Notes: generated by a model not told the origin, from the sequence alone. A DNA stretch of 64,000 nucleotides from Symbiodinium natans (GCA_905221605.1 CAJNDS010000125.1:494196-558195); one strand, 5' to 3'; shown: positions 1 to 10,762, counted from the stretch's first letter. Translations and numbers: made by a program.

Positions 1-51
1 CATCCACCCCAAGGAAGCCTGAAGCAGCTGCGGATCTCTTGGCTGCAAGGT
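1..51 (+). CDS. LRR exon, 3' part (gene continues upstream)
   Basis: Frame 1 reads PPQGSLKQLRISWLQ, which fits the spacing of a leucine-rich repeat (LxxLxxLxIxxL). It is followed by a GGTGGGG donor-like site and then TTTAGGG repeats. It is the most 5' of a series of LRR-coding islands on this strand, presumably exons of one LRR protein. The 5' end lies outside the window, so the frame rests on motif fit only. Confidence 0.45.
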
Positions 52-954
52 GGGGAATCAGGGGTTTAGGGTTTAGGTTTAGGGTTTAGGGTTGAGGGTT
101 AGGGTTTTAGTTGGAAGGTAGGGGCTAGCCCTAAACTCCTCAACCCTCCTTTGCAACTCTAAATGCCTCAACCCTACACCATCGTGACGGAAGCAGTTGC
201 AAGGGTTTAAGCTTCAGGAGGAGGTTTACTTGTACCTAGGAACTACCCCAAAAAATGTACTTCCTTACAAGGGCAATATAGGGAATACTATTCTTGGTGC
301 TTTTTGGGGTTTCTTCAGCAATTACCCTAAACCCTAAACCCTAAACCCCAAACCCTAAACCCTAAACCCTAAACCCTGGGAAGCTTATGGCTCCCTTTCA
401 ACCAAAAAAGAGTTCTGACCAAGTAAACCCATGTTCCCCCCCCCATACTGACAGTCCACAATAGGGATTCTAGTACCCCCCCCCCCCCCCCCATCACAAT
501 CCCTTTTACTTGGTAGCTGAGTGAGTGCACACTCTTCTCTTTTTGGGATGACTAGAACCTCTACAAAACCAAAAGTGTGCACTTTTGGGGCTTAGGAGCT
601 CAGCAACTAGGGTTAAGGACTGTTACTATGAGGGGGAACATCCTAACCCTCAACCCTAAGCCGCCTCGCCTAGCCGTGGACTTTCTGTCGCATCTGACTA
701 AGGTTGGAGAGTTTGGGGTTTGTGCTCTTCCCTCAAAGCCTTGGCGCCCTAAACCCTGATCATCACATATCATCACAAGACCTAAACCCCAACACCCTCT
801 CCCAAAACCCTAAACCTCCGCCAGACTCTGAACCCTAAACCCTCAACCCTCAACGCTAAATCCGAAACCCTAAGCCCCTCAACCCTGAACCTAAACCCTA
901 AACCCTGAACCCGAACCCTGAACCCTGAACCCCAAAGCCCCAAATCCTCTGCAG
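52..954. repeat. Intron-like stretch: TTTAGGG start, CCCTAAA end, with a fold-back element
   Basis: It begins with TTTAGGG units (61-110) and ends with a degenerate CCCTAAA/CCCTGAA array (777-940) before an AG. In between are short CCCTAAA runs (324-377), a poly-C tract (475-492) and a fold-back element (about 430-642). No convincing coding sequence is seen. Confidence 0.6.
430..642. mobile_element. Fold-back/MITE-like element, family A (diverged copy)
   Basis: The left arm (ATGTTCCCCC..CATACTGACAGTCC) is the inverse of the right arm (GGACTGTTACTATGAGGGGGAACAT, near 616-642). The same arm sequence occurs at 44,476-44,573 and 61,857-61,945. This copy is longer, with poly-C tracts inserted between the arms. 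No transposase is present, so it would be non-autonomous. Confidence 0.5.
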
Positions 955-1021
955 GAGTTGGCCCGTCTGTGCCTAGCGAGGTGTGCGGCTTCCTTGAGCT
1001 GGAGCCACCTCGGCGGCGATG
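955..1021 (+). CDS. LRR exon
   Basis: After CTGCAG the frame reads ELARLCLARCAASLS then WSHLGGDG, an LRR-like pattern. It ends at G|GTTCGGGTTTAGGG, so the donor GT sits at the edge of the TTTAGGG array. CCCTAAA-type repeats lie immediately upstream. Length is 67 bp. Confidence 0.5.
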
Positions 1022-1716
1022 GTTCGGGTTTAGGGTTTGGGGTTGAGGGTTTAGGGTTTAGGGTTGGGGATTTAAGGTTTAGGGTTTAGGGTTTAGGGTT
1101 TAGGGTTTCGGGTTTAGGGTTTAGGGTTTGTGGTTCAAGGTTAAGGGGGTTTTGGGACTTAGGGCCTTTGGGGGAACAGATTTCGCGCTGATGGACTTAA
1201 GAGTTCAAGGGCTCAGTGGTTTAGGGTTTAGGGTTTAGGGTTTAGGGTTTAGGGTTTAGGGTTTAGGGTCTAGGGTCTAGGGTCTAGGGTCTAGGGTTTG
1301 GGCTCAGGGGTGTGCAGTTTAGAGACTCGTGAGGTTTGAGGTCAAGGGTTTAGGGTTATATGGGTGAGAGGCTAGCCCCGCGAACCCGAAAAAGGGTTCA
1401 AGGTTTTGAGTGCTTCGGACTTTCCGTGAAAGAGTTTAGAGCACCACACCTTTGACAGTATGCCCCCCAGCCCTAAACCCGAAAGAGGAGAACGAATGTA
1501 CATGGCACTCACGACTGGGTTCCCGAACCTCTTCCCCACAAGGACCCCCTAAACCCTAAACCCTAAACCCTAAACCCTATGCCCCCTCCAAAGTCATCCC
1601 TTGCCAACTTTGGTTTTCCATTCTTGGCGACGCGACCCTCAACCCAAACCCAAGCCCTCAACCCCGCAACCGACCCCCCCCCCCCCCCCCCCCCCCCCCC
1701 CGCCGTCAGGGAGGCT

Positions 1717-1831
1717 TGCCCTAAACCCTAAACCCTAAACCCTAAACCCTAAACCCTAAGCCCTAAACCCTAAACCCTAAACCCTAAACCCTAAACCCTA
1801 AACCCTAAACCCTAAACCCTAAACCCTAAAC
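1717..1831. repeat. (CCCTAAA)n array, about 115 bp
   Basis: Nearly perfect heptamers with one CCCTAAG unit. It lies directly 5' of the LRR exon candidate at 1,855, at the 3' end of the presumed intron. A poly-C tract is at 1,675-1,700. Confidence 0.95.
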
Positions 1832-1854
1832 CTTGAACCCTCCTTTCAACTTAG

Positions 1855-1898
1855 GCAGCTGCATCTGCCAGCAAGCAATTTCGAATCGGCCGCCCGGC
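1855..1898 (+). CDS. LRR exon (short)
   Basis: After ACTTAG the island reads (L)RQLHLPASNFESAARP, fitting LxxLxLxxSxF of an LRR. No GT donor is obvious at the 3' end, so the boundary is approximate. CCCTAAA lies upstream and TTTAGGG downstream. Confidence 0.4.
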
Positions 1899-2300
1899 CA
1901 TGAGCCCCTGACCCTTTAACCCACTGGTGATGGGAGTGCTCGGGGTTCAGGGTTGAGGGTTTAGGGTTTGGGGTTTGGGGTTTACGGTTTAGGGTTTAGG
2001 GTTGAGGATTTAGGTTGGCCCCTGAACCCCTGAAGCTCCTAAACCCGAAACCCGAAACCCATCAGCTCCGCATGCAGGTTGATGGCTTGGGTTTTTTGGG
2101 GTTTGGGACTTCTGGGGTTTTGGGAGAGACGAAGCTTGTCGGTGAAGGGCCTAAGGGTTTGGGGTCTACGGGTTTAGGGAGAACATCACCATGACAGAAT
2201 GCCCTCCGCCTGATCTCAGGAAGATTTATAAGTCCTAAACCCTACACCCTAAACCGAAACCCTAAATCCCGTATCACTTATCGATATCCTGAACCCCTAA

Positions 2301-2411
2301 CCCAGAGGGTCCATTTGTAGTACTATTATGGCACTAGGTACCCCAAAACCCTATTTAGTATGGTTTTTGGGTACCTAATTCCAGAATAGCAATACAAATG
2401 GACCCTCTGGG
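2301..2411. mobile_element. 111-bp MITE with TIRs and TAA target duplication
   Basis: The terminal inverted repeats share their first 19 bases exactly (CCCAGAGGGTCCATTTGTA) and continue to pair imperfectly for about 45 bases, so nearly the whole element is a hairpin. TAA flanks both ends (2,298-2,300 and 2,412-2,414). It is non-autonomous with no coding capacity, and lies inside the heptamer-repeat intron between LRR exons. Confidence 0.75.
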
Positions 2412-2624
2412 TAAACTCTGAGCCGCCAAAACCCGTAAGCCTAAGCCCTAAGCACGGAGCCCTCTGCGCCCCGAAGCGCTGAAATGCTGGATCATCTGAA
2501 GACCCTTAACCCCAAACCCTAAACCCCAAACCCCAAACCCCAAACCCCAAACCCCAAACCCCAAACTCTACACCCTAAACCCTACACCCCAAGCCCTAAA
2601 CCCCAATCCCCAAACCCCAAACCC

Positions 2625-2693
2625 TAAACCCTAAACCCTAAACCCTAAACCCTAAACCCTAAACCCTAAACCCTAAACCCTAAACCCTAAACC
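2625..2693. repeat. (CCCTAAA)n array before LRR exon
   Basis: Perfect heptamers ending in ACCGCAG. A CCCCAAA-variant array lies upstream (2,513-2,570). It forms the 3' end of the intron preceding the exon at 2,698. Confidence 0.95.
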
Positions 2694-2697
2694 GCAG

Positions 2698-2781
2698 AAG
2701 CCCGGCAAGGTGCCCCCCTGCCTGGCGGAGCTGGCGCTGAAGGAGCTCTACCTGGGCGCCAACAGGCCTGAAGGAATGCAG
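2698..2781 (+). CDS. LRR exon
   Basis: 84 bp (28 codons) bounded by CCGCAG and GTGAAG. It reads KPGKVPPCLAELALK then ELYLGANRPEGMQ, a clear LRR (LxxLxLKELYLGxN). It is flanked by CCCTAAA upstream and TTTAGGG downstream. Splice sites, codon GC bias and motif agree, so this is one of the best-supported LRR exons. Confidence 0.72.
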
Positions 2782-3912
2782 GTGAAGCTTCGGGTCTGGG
2801 TTTAGGGTTTAGGGTTTAGGGTTTAGGCTTTAGGGTCTGGGGTTTAGGGTTTGGGGTTTAGGGTTTGGTGTTTGGGGATTCCTATTCTGCCTGTAGGGTT
2901 TACAGGCAGGTTTGTGGGTTTACTGGCTTTATTAAGTCTTGTCATTGTTTGAGGCTTTATGCGGTTGATTGGGTTTATAGGGTTTATGCGCCCACGTTCC
3001 TTGTAATCGACCCGCCCCCCCCCCCCCCCCCCCCAACCGCAATGGTATCCCCCTCTCATGGTATCCCCCGCCAAACCCTGCCTGTTAACCCTAGAAACAA
3101 CACCACGGACCAGGGGGAGGGGGACAGAGAAACCTCAGCCTAAACCCCAAACCCTGAACCTAAGCCCTAAAACCTAAACCGCCAATGAACGACAGGAGGG
3201 AGAAGGGTAAACCCGAAACCTTAGCCGCTTTAACCCTGACCCCTGAACCGTAAACTCAGCAGGAACCACAGGGAAACCTTGAACCGTAATTAAACTCTCA
3301 ACCCACAGTGAACCAATGGACCAGAGTGAAAACCCTGAACTCCACAGCCTAACCCTAAACCCCTAAAACATAAACCCATGAACCACAGACCATGAACCAC
3401 ACGGGGGGGGGGGGGGAACCCAAAACCCACCATGAACCAAAGGGGGGGGGAATACCATGGGGGGGGGGGGGGGGGGGGGGGGGGGGTGTGCCTATGCTGG
3501 CCATTATAGGGCTTACAGGGTTTAGGGTCTGTAGGATTTGTGGGGTTTATAAACGTTCGGGTCGGGCTTGGGGAATAGAGAGTTTCGGATTCAGGGTTTA
3601 TTTTGTATGGTTCAGGGTTTAGGGTTTTGAAGCCCTGAATCCTAGGGGTTAGGGTTTATGGTGCAGGGTTCAGGGTTTAGGGTTTAGGATGCCCTAAACC
3701 CTAAACCCCAACACCTCGTCGCAAGAAGTCTCACGGTGGACCTGTAAGCCCTGCAAAGCCTGAGCAACTATAACCCTGACAGGGTTTAGGGTTTAGAGTT
3801 TATGGTTTAGGGTTTAGGGCTAGGGTTTTGAGTTTAGGGTTTAGGGTTTAGGGTTAGGGTTTAGGGCTCAGGGTTTAGAGTTAAAGGTTTGGGGTTTAGG
3901 GCGTTTGAATGC

Positions 3913-3972
3913 CAGCAGGCTTACGGAGATTCCGTCCGCTCTGGCGGGGATGCGGAGCTTGAGGACGGCTTC
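3913..3972 (+). CDS. LRR exon
   Basis: Reads NASRLTEIPSALAGM then RSLRT, the textbook N-x-L-x-x-I-P-x-x-L-x-x-L-x-x-L repeat. The acceptor is probably at GCCAG near 3,917-3,921. The donor is unclear (GGCTTCAGG|GTTGGC or a GC site). Unusually, TTTAGGG repeats lie on both sides. Confidence 0.6.
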
Positions 3973-4333
3973 AGGGTTGGCGAATTGGCAGTTTAGGGGT
4001 ATAGAGGTATAGAGGGTATAGGGGTATAGGGTTTAGGGTTTAGGGTTTAGGGTTTAGGGTTTAGGGTTGAACCTTAAACAATAAACCACACACCCTGAGC
4101 CCTGTTAGGCTTTAGGTTTGTAGGCTTAAGGGTTTCGCGCTTCAGGTATTGGACTTTTTGGGAGTGCTTCGGGTCCCTGATGTTTAGGCTCTAGCACTGA
4201 GGGTTCGGGGACAAGGGTTTAGGGTTTTGGGTTCGGGGTTCAGGGTTTAGGGTTAGGACTGATTATTAGCTCGTAGTCGTAGGAGCACCATTACAACCAC
4301 TGCCGTAGGAGTACCAGCGCCACCGTAGGAGCA

Positions 4334-4646
4334 CTATAGCGCCACGACACAGCAGCCACGGACCGCCCAGTAGAGCCAGTCGCCATACAACTCCTCTAGG
4401 GGGGCAACAGCAATGTGTTTCTCGTCGTCGTGGTGCGGGAGGCCACTCACTACGTTTCTTTCTGGAGTCTTGGCAGCGGGCTCGGTGCATTCGGTGGGAA
4501 GGGACCCGGACGAGCAGCCTTTGGCGTCTTTGCTCGAGCTGAGGAGTGAGGAGGATGCTCCAGCGGAGGCACCAGTGGATGCGGAGACTCTGTCCCGGAA
4601 TCCCGACATCGGAACCTCGATGATGGAGCGGCCGCCCTTGCGCTAG
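4334..4646. other. Island open on both strands (acidic + frame; Ser-rich - frame)
   Basis: On + a frame ends ...LLELRSEEDAPAEAP and then TAG at 4,644. On - a frame reads ...EKHIAVAPLEELYG. Only one, if either, is real. Just upstream is a short degenerate repeat of CGTAGGAGYAC (4,277-4,340). No recognised domain, so it is listed as a coding candidate of undecided strand. Confidence 0.3.
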
Positions 4647-4674
4647 TAGGGGGGTTTACGAAAGAGAAGGGACC

Positions 4675-4740
4675 CCGAGTGTAGACCCCGACTACTAGGG
4701 TTCCCTTACAATGAGGACCCCAATAAGGTACCCCTAAACC
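4675..4740 (-). mobile_element. Dispersed repeat family D, copy 1
   Basis: The reverse complement reads CTTATTGGGGTCCTCATTGT then AAGGGAACCCTA, closely matching segments at about 44,840-44,905 and 48,405-48,470. No TIR end could be fixed. It is probably a remnant of a small repeat inserted in introns. Confidence 0.4.
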
Positions 4741-4786
4741 CTAAACCCTAACCTAAACCCTAAACCCTAAACCCTATAGGGACCCC

Positions 4787-4868
4787 AAGATGTCGTTGCG
4801 TGGACTGCTCAGCCGTAGTGTTCTCCAAGGAATTCCAAGCCTCACAGATCTCTGTGAAGTAGGGCTAC
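4787..4868 (+). CDS. Possible LRR exon
   Basis: An open frame starting ATG reads LLSRSVLQGIPSLTD then LCEVGLLGTRV to a TAA. The spacing IPSLTDLCEVxLxGT resembles an LRR. The acceptor could be CAAG (4,793) or CTCAG. Preceded by CCCTAAA repeats, but the donor is not clear. Confidence 0.35.
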
Positions 4869-5159
4869 TAGGCACAAGAGTCGCCTAACCTTTCTTTCAA
4901 AAAGGTGTAGGGTTTTCAGTTTTGGGTTTAGGGTTTAGGGATTAGAGTTGAGGGACTAGGGTTTAGGGTTTAGGGTTTAGGGTACCTAAGCTTTAAACAA
5001 GGGAATAAGGGCCTACTCTGGGTCCCTGGTCTATAAAGGGCGTACAGGGTTGAGGCGTATTGTGTTCAGGGTTTGGGGGTTACAGGGTTTAGGGATTACA
5101 GGGTTCAGGGTAAACCCTAAACCCTAAACCCTAAACCACAAACCCTAAACCCTAAACAG

Positions 5160-5240
5160 ATCTCCATATAAAAGGAAGCTGAACCTGGCCAACAACCAGC
5201 TCGACGAGTTCCCGATGCTCGGACGAAGCATCGGAATCCA
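5160..5240 (+). CDS. LRR exon
   Basis: After AACAG it reads SPYKRKLNLANNQLD then EFPMLGRSIG. LxLxxNQLxEFP is a canonical LRR. Preceded by CCCTAAA (from 5,113) and followed by TTTAGGG (from 5,255). The 3' boundary is uncertain because no GT donor is visible (perhaps GA or GC). Confidence 0.65.
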
Positions 5241-5768
5241 GAACCCCCTACCTAGGGTTTAGGGTTTGGGGTTCGGGGTTTAGGGTTTAGGGTTTACTGT
5301 AAGGTTTGGGGTTTAGGGTTTAGGGTTTGGGAATTACGGTTTAGTGTTTGAGGTTTAGGGTTTAGGGTTTAGGGTTTGGGGATTGAGGCTTAGAGTTTGA
5401 GGTTAGGTTTAGGGTTCGGGTTTGGTTTCAGGTGTAGGGCTTTACGGTTTTTTGGTGTAGGGTTCTAGGGTTTAGGGTTCAAGGGTGTGGGCGTCCCTGT
5501 GCTTTCTGATGGATTTTTCAAACAGCTTTGCTTTGTTTTAGTGGTTTTGGCTTTGGGGTGTTCTGCAAATGAGATTATCATTTGCAGTGATAAGGTTGTT
5601 AATTGCATCATCCTGGCAGTAAGTCCATCAACGAAACCTGAAACCTTAAAACCCTAAACCCTAAATCCTAAACCCTAGCCCTAAACCCTAAACCCTAAAC
5701 CCCAAACCCTAAACCCTAAATTCCAAACCCTAAACCCTCAACTCCAAACCCTAAACCCTAAACCGCAG

Positions 5769-5859
5769 TTGATCACCCGCAAGGGCCGCACATGCCTGTC
5801 AGTATGTTGCCGCCTGCACCAAGGGAGGTCGTCCTGTCCTTCAAGAATCTGGAGGAGAG
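5769..5859 (+). CDS. Exon candidate between LRR exons
   Basis: 91 bp between CCGCAG and AG|GTGCCC. The frame starting in the second codon position reads VDHPQGPHMPVSMLP then PAPREVVLSFKNLEE. Not itself a canonical LRR, but bounded by good splice sites. Confidence 0.45.
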
Positions 5860-6029
5860 GTGCCCCCCAAAACCCAAAACCCTGAACCCTAAACCCAAAA
5901 CCCAAACCCTAACACCCTAGCACCCTAACACCCCAACGCCCTAACGCCCTAACGCCTCAACACCCTAACACCATAAACCCTAAACCACAGGGGTCCAAAG
6001 TTCAGTTTAGGAACCCTGAACCTAAACCC

Positions 6030-6094
6030 TAAACCCTAATCCCTAAACCCTAAACCCTAAACCCTAAACCCTAAACCCTAAACCCTAAACCCTG
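6030..6094. repeat. (CCCTAAA)n array
   Basis: Mostly perfect heptamers immediately 5' of the LRR exon at 6,103, at the 3' end of the presumed intron. Confidence 0.95.
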
Positions 6095-6102
6095 AACCAC
6101 AG

Positions 6103-6199
6103 GAGTTTAGGGACCAAAGCCAAGTTACCCGGCGAGGAGCTCTTCTTGCAGAACAACCGCCTCACCAGCATCCCTTCTGGCAGCCAAGCTGAAGACCTG
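6103..6199 (+). CDS. LRR exon
   Basis: After CCACAG the frame reads SLGTKAKLPGEELFL then QNNRLTSIPSGSQ, a canonical LRR (ELFLxNNRLTSIP). The end at CCTG|GCGTTT suggests a GC donor, as used in dinoflagellates. CCCTAAA lies upstream and TTTAGGG downstream. Confidence 0.68.
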
Positions 6200-6229
6200 G
6201 CGTTTGACCTAGGGTTTAGGGTTTAGGGG

Positions 6230-6480
6230 GGCTCCCTGTTTTTTCGGCCCCTGTGCTTGTTTTTTCGACCCCTGTGGCTCTGCATGTCGGTTTTTCGACC
6301 CCCGGCACGAGCTCGACCAAGGCATTGCTTTTCAGGCCCCCGGCTTTTTGTTTTTCCTCCTCTCCCAGCTTTCTTTATGGTCGCCTGACGTCGCTTTTCT
6401 GGCCCCTCATGCTGTTTTTCTGACTCCTGCCTTGCTTTTCCGACGCTCGCAAGTCGGCTTTCGGACCCCAAGGGTTGCCT
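6230..6480. repeat. Degenerate tandem repeat, unit about 30 bp (TGTTTTTCGRCCCC core)
   Basis: Repeats of a core like GTTTTTCGACCCC with variable spacers. A related core occurs inverted at 24,100-24,205 (GGGCCAAAAAAACARCCT), so the two arrays bracket the heptamer-free block. Open frames here are low complexity and not called. Confidence 0.55.
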
Positions 6481-6610
6481 TCGTAGGGGGGGGGGGGGTT
6501 GGCCCCAGGTCGAGCCAGGGGGAGTAGCAGCGGCGGTTGTGTGGTAGTGGTGCTGCTACTGGTAGTGGTACTGGTACTGGTAGTAGTGGTAGTGGTAGTG
6601 GTGGTTGTGG

Positions 6611-6892
<282 letters not shown>

Positions 6893-7008
6893 CTCGTAGT
6901 AATAGTAGTAACTTTTGTAGTACAAATGTAGTACGCCGCGGACGCTAGGAGCTTCAGTGGCTGGAAAGTCGACCTTTTGTAGTACAGACGTAGTACGCCG
7001 CAAATAGT

Positions 7009-7500
7009 ATGGAAGCGGAATTCTACATGCTTGAAAACCTCGCAAATAGCATGGAAGCGGAATTCTGCGTGCACGAAAACCTCGCAAATATCGTGGGACT
7101 CGAATTCTCCGGAATCTCGAGACCCTCACAAATATCGTGGGACTCGAATTCCGGTGCCTCGAAAACCTCGGGACGTCGAAACCATTGCAAATATCGTGGG
7201 ATTCGAATTCCGGGATGTCGGAACCGTCGCAAATATCGTGGGACTCGAATTCCGGGGCCTCGAAAACCTCGCAAATATCGTGGGATTCGAATTCCGGGAT
7301 ATCGAAACCATCGCAAATTTCGTGGGACTCGGATTCCTCGAAAGCCTCGCAAATATCGTGGGACTCGAATTCCGGGGCCTCGAAACCTCGCAAATATCGC
7401 GGGACTCGAATTCCGGGATATCGAAACCATCGCAAATATCGTGGGGCTCGAATTCCTCGAAAGCCTCGCAAATATCGTGGGACTCGAAGTCCGGGGGGCG
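7009..7500. repeat. 42-43-bp satellite with GAATTC in most units, about 11 copies
   Basis: The unit core is AAATATCGTGGGACTCGAAT followed by TCCGG..CTCGAAA..CTCGC. Two subtypes (one with GGGGCCTCGAAAACC, one with GGGATATCGAAACCA) tend to alternate, implying a higher-order ~86-bp unit. Several overlapping open frames on both strands follow the repeat and are not genes. Confidence 0.9.
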
Positions 7501-7918
7501 GCCGGGGAGAGCTGGGCGGACTGGTGGGGAAGGGGGGGGCCGGGGAGAGCTAGGGGGGGTGGGAGCGGATGAAGAGGGTGAGGAGGGTTTGGGCATGCGT
7601 TGGAGCCCACAGAATACTTCAGACTTCAGGAGAACATGGGAGGGAGGGGGAGACAGGGGGCGAGGGGGTTGGGGAGAGCGACAACCCTTCGCGCTTTCAC
7701 TGACGCCGCCCCCGGGGGTGTCGGCGGATCATGACTGCAGCTTAGCATTGGCTGAGAGCGGAGACGCTGATGTTGCTAACATGCTGAGGTGCCAGCACGC
7801 CTCAGGGCAGTCCAGCTCATCATTCCTCATTGGTCATTCATTGGTTCCCAGGTACGGGATCCATACTGAGACGTTGTGGGAGTTGAATGAGGTGACAGGC
7901 TGAGCCCAAGTTTGTCAG

Positions 7919-7996
7919 GTGCAGCAGCGCGCTGTCAAATTTCTTGGTGCCTTCGGCAAGGCAATGCGGAGCGACCTGCTCATGATGGCTAGTGGG
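7919..7996 (+). CDS. Exon of an unknown protein
   Basis: 78 bp in phase 0 between TTTGTCAG and G|GTTTCAGG. Reads VQQRAVKFLGAFGKA then MRSDLLMMASG, a plausible helical segment. It joins in frame to the next exon candidate at 8,124 across a 127-bp GT-AG intron. No family recognised. Confidence 0.5.
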
Positions 7997-8123
7997 GTTT
8001 CAGGGGTGGAAGGAGTATGGCTGGGAAGATGAGCAGCATCATTTAATGGCCGGGAGAAGTAAAGCTTTCTGCGTGCTGTGTTGGGCTGTTGGGTTTCTGC
8101 ATCCTTCATGCCGCTCCGGCCAG

Positions 8124-8321
8124 GTGAACTTTCAGCCATTCCACGCGAGCTTGGATGAGCTGCGCGAGTTCGCACACCAGTAAAAACAGCACTTCAACCT
8201 CATTGCGAAGGTCGCGGAGGCCACCAACGGTAGCTGTGTGAAGCCTCCCTTGAAAGGCCAGGAGAGCTGCTTGGCTGCACAGGCATCACAGGGCCATGTT
8301 TCATGCTCATAACTTCTCATG
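8124..8321 (+). pseudogene. Exon candidate with an in-frame TAA
   Basis: After CCGGCCAG the frame reads VNFQPFHASLDELRE then FAHQ, hits TAA (8,180-8,182), and continues sensibly as KQHFNLIAKVAEATN to another stop. Either the gene is broken here or an exon boundary lies near 8,179. It continues in phase from the exon at 7,919. Confidence 0.4.
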
Positions 8322-8430
8322 CCCCCAAGCATCCAGCTATATCCTGAGGATGCGTCTCCAAGGCCAAGTTCACAAGGACGTCTCTGGGAATATCGAATGG
8401 TGCCGCCTGCTGTGGACTGCTGGTAACCTC

Positions 8431-8486
8431 ATACAACGTACCACATGTGGCACGTACCAGATGTGGCACGTACCACATGTGGCCTC
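8431..8486. repeat. Short tandem CGTACCACATGTGG repeats
   Basis: Three near-identical units of GTACCASATGTGGCAC lie in tandem, each containing the palindrome CACATGTG or its variant. Function unknown. Confidence 0.5.
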
Positions 8487-8540
8487 TGTTGATAAACAAA
8501 TGCTTCCAGGAAGGAACGTAAGCTACTCCAAACACAGGAC

Positions 8541-8590
8541 TAGGGTTTAGGGTTTAGGGTTTAGGGTTTAGGGTTTAGGGTTTAGGGTTA
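8541..8590. repeat. (TTTAGGG)n short array
   Basis: About seven perfect heptamers immediately upstream of the first unit of the 1-kb duplication. It is the only clean array within the otherwise heptamer-poor block. Confidence 0.9.
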
Positions 8591-8670
8591 TCTCAAAGTG
8601 AAGTCTCGTCAGCTCAGCTCACGACAGGTGTACCCTAACCCCTAAATCCTGCTAAACGGGTGTGACCCAG

Positions 8671-8738
8671 CAGCTCATGTCAAGGCAGACCTGACATCCT
8701 TGCGCAAGGAGACGAAGGCCTGCCATTTAAGAGTCGGC
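8671..8738 (+). CDS. Exon A, duplication copy 1
   Basis: After GACCCAG the frame reads AHVKADLTSLRKETK then ACHLRVG, and a GTTGGG donor follows. It is duplicated at 9,696. Charged, helical-looking, unknown product. Confidence 0.42.
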
Positions 8739-8904
8739 GTTGGGGCGTGAGGGCCTTGTAAGTCTGGTAGTTCAGGTTTAGGTTTAAGGGCTTAGGGTCC
8801 TCCAGAGTTGTGAGATGGTAAATAGATGTAAATAGCACAAGTCAAGTGCATATTCTTCAAGGCCTATCCGACAGTACATATGGTTGACTGTTGCCATTTT
8901 CCCC

Positions 8905-9341
<437 letters not shown>

Positions 9342-9473
9342 TTCTATTTTCTTCATGATGCCATGCTGCGCACCTGGCGAAGCCCTTACCTCGGGCAATG
9401 TGGCGTATGGAGTAAATATTTAAATTCTAGGCCCCTAGGCCAGATACTTGGAAAAAGGAAGCCGAAGCGCCAG

Positions 9474-9568
9474 GCACAGAAACTTGCAAACATCACCGGC
9501 ACCACTGTTCGTGACGCTCTTGTAGGGCCGAAGCGAGTTGAGAAGACCACGAAAATCCATGGAAACAC
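9474..9568 (+). CDS. Exon B, duplication copy 1
   Basis: 95 bp between GCGCCAG and AC|GTGAAA. Reads AQKLANITGTTVRDA then LVGPKRVEKTTKIHG. Copy 2 differs by GAC to GCC (Asp to Ala) and GTT to GTC (silent) in this frame. The antisense frame would have two replacements, which weakly favours +. Confidence 0.45.
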
Positions 9569-9695
9569 GTGAAAATGAAGGGCGCAATGAGAAACGGGAC
9601 CAATACTAGCAGGCATCTCAAAGTGAAGTCCCGTCAGCTCAGCTCACGACAGGTGTACCCTAACCCCTAAATCCTGCTAAACGGGTGTGACCCAG

Positions 9696-9763
9696 CAGCT
9701 CATGTCAAGGCAGACCTGACATCCTTGCGCAAGGAGACGAAGGCCTGCCATTTAAGAGTCGGC
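9696..9763 (+). CDS. Exon A, duplication copy 2
   Basis: Same sequence and splice context as 8,671-8,738. Exon phases suggest B-to-A joining would need an alternative donor, so a full tandem read-through of A-B-A-B is not established. Confidence 0.42.
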
Positions 9764-9930
9764 GTTGGGGCGTGAGGGCCTTGTAAGTCTGGTAGTTCAG
9801 GTTTAGGTTTAAGGGCTTAGGGTCCTCCAGAGTTGTGAGATGGTAAATAGATGTAAATAGCACAAGTCAAGTGCATATTCTTCAAGGCCTATCCGACAGT
9901 ACATATGGTTGACTGTTGCCATTTTCCCCG

Positions 9931-10082
<152 letters not shown>

Positions 10083-10214
10083 TTCTATTTTCTTCATGAT
10101 GCCATGCTGCGCACCTGGCGAAGCCCTTACCTCGGGCAATGTGGCGTATGGAGTAAATATTTAGAGTCTAGGCCCCTAGGCCAGATACTTGGAAAAAGGA
10201 AGCCGAAGCGCCAG

Positions 10215-10309
10215 GCACAGAAACTTGCAAACATCACCGGCACCACTGTTCGTGCCGCTCTTGTAGGGCCGAAGCGAGTCGAGAAGACCACGAAAATCCA
10301 TGGAAACAC
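10215..10309 (+). CDS. Exon B, duplication copy 2
   Basis: Identical boundaries to 9,474-9,568. Reads AQKLANITGTTVRAA then LVGPKRVEKTTKIHG. Confidence 0.45.
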
Positions 10310-10421
10310 GTGAAAATGAAGGGCGCGCAATGAGCATTCCTAGGCCGCCCAATGGCACGGCATCTGAGCCCTGCTTCAATCCGTCAAGCGCGTCGATGAT
10401 CTGACGGGACAAGCTGAGCAG

Positions 10422-10502
10422 CTAAGGCCAAGACGTCTCAGCAAGACAAGAAGATTGCTGAGCAGGAGGCCAGGCACAAATCATCTCAATTCCAATCCAA
10501 CT
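10422..10502 (+). CDS. Exon candidate, Gln/Lys-rich coiled segment
   Basis: After CTGAGCAG the frame reads KAKTSQQDKKIAEQE then ARHKSSQFQSN and TGA. The composition suits a coiled coil. The true 3' end may be an internal donor rather than the TGA. Confidence 0.38.
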
Positions 10503-10533
10503 GATCGCGGGAGCATTTTCTTCTGGACCTCAG

Positions 10534-10584
10534 GCAAGACTCAAGGCGCTTGAGGCGCAGCGGGATGCTGTGTCGCAACTGACA
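10534..10584 (+). CDS. Exon candidate, coiled-coil-like
   Basis: 51 bp in phase 0 between CCTCAG and ACA|GTGGTT. Reads ARLKALEAQRDAVSQ then LT, with heptad-like spacing. Probably the same gene as the neighbouring exons. Confidence 0.45.
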
Positions 10585-10681
10585 GTGGTTTGCCATTCCT
10601 GGACACTGTTCGCAAAGGCAATGGTCGGCCGCCCTTGCCTCACATGTCGACTTATGCCTTTCACGGATGTTTTTTCGGAAG

Positions 10682-10762
10682 CTTTTCCGAGGTGGACATG
10701 GCAAGCAGGCGCAGGCATGCGGCAGCCCAGGAGGCTTTGCAGGCTTGGGAACGTTGCTGTCA
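10682..10762 (+). CDS. Exon candidate, Ala/Gln-rich helix
   Basis: Preceded by a pyrimidine tract and AG (TTTTTTCGGAAG), ending at CA|GTGTCT. Reads FSEVDMASRRRHAAA then QEALQAWERCC. Joins in phase to the 42-bp exon at 10,905. Confidence 0.45.
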
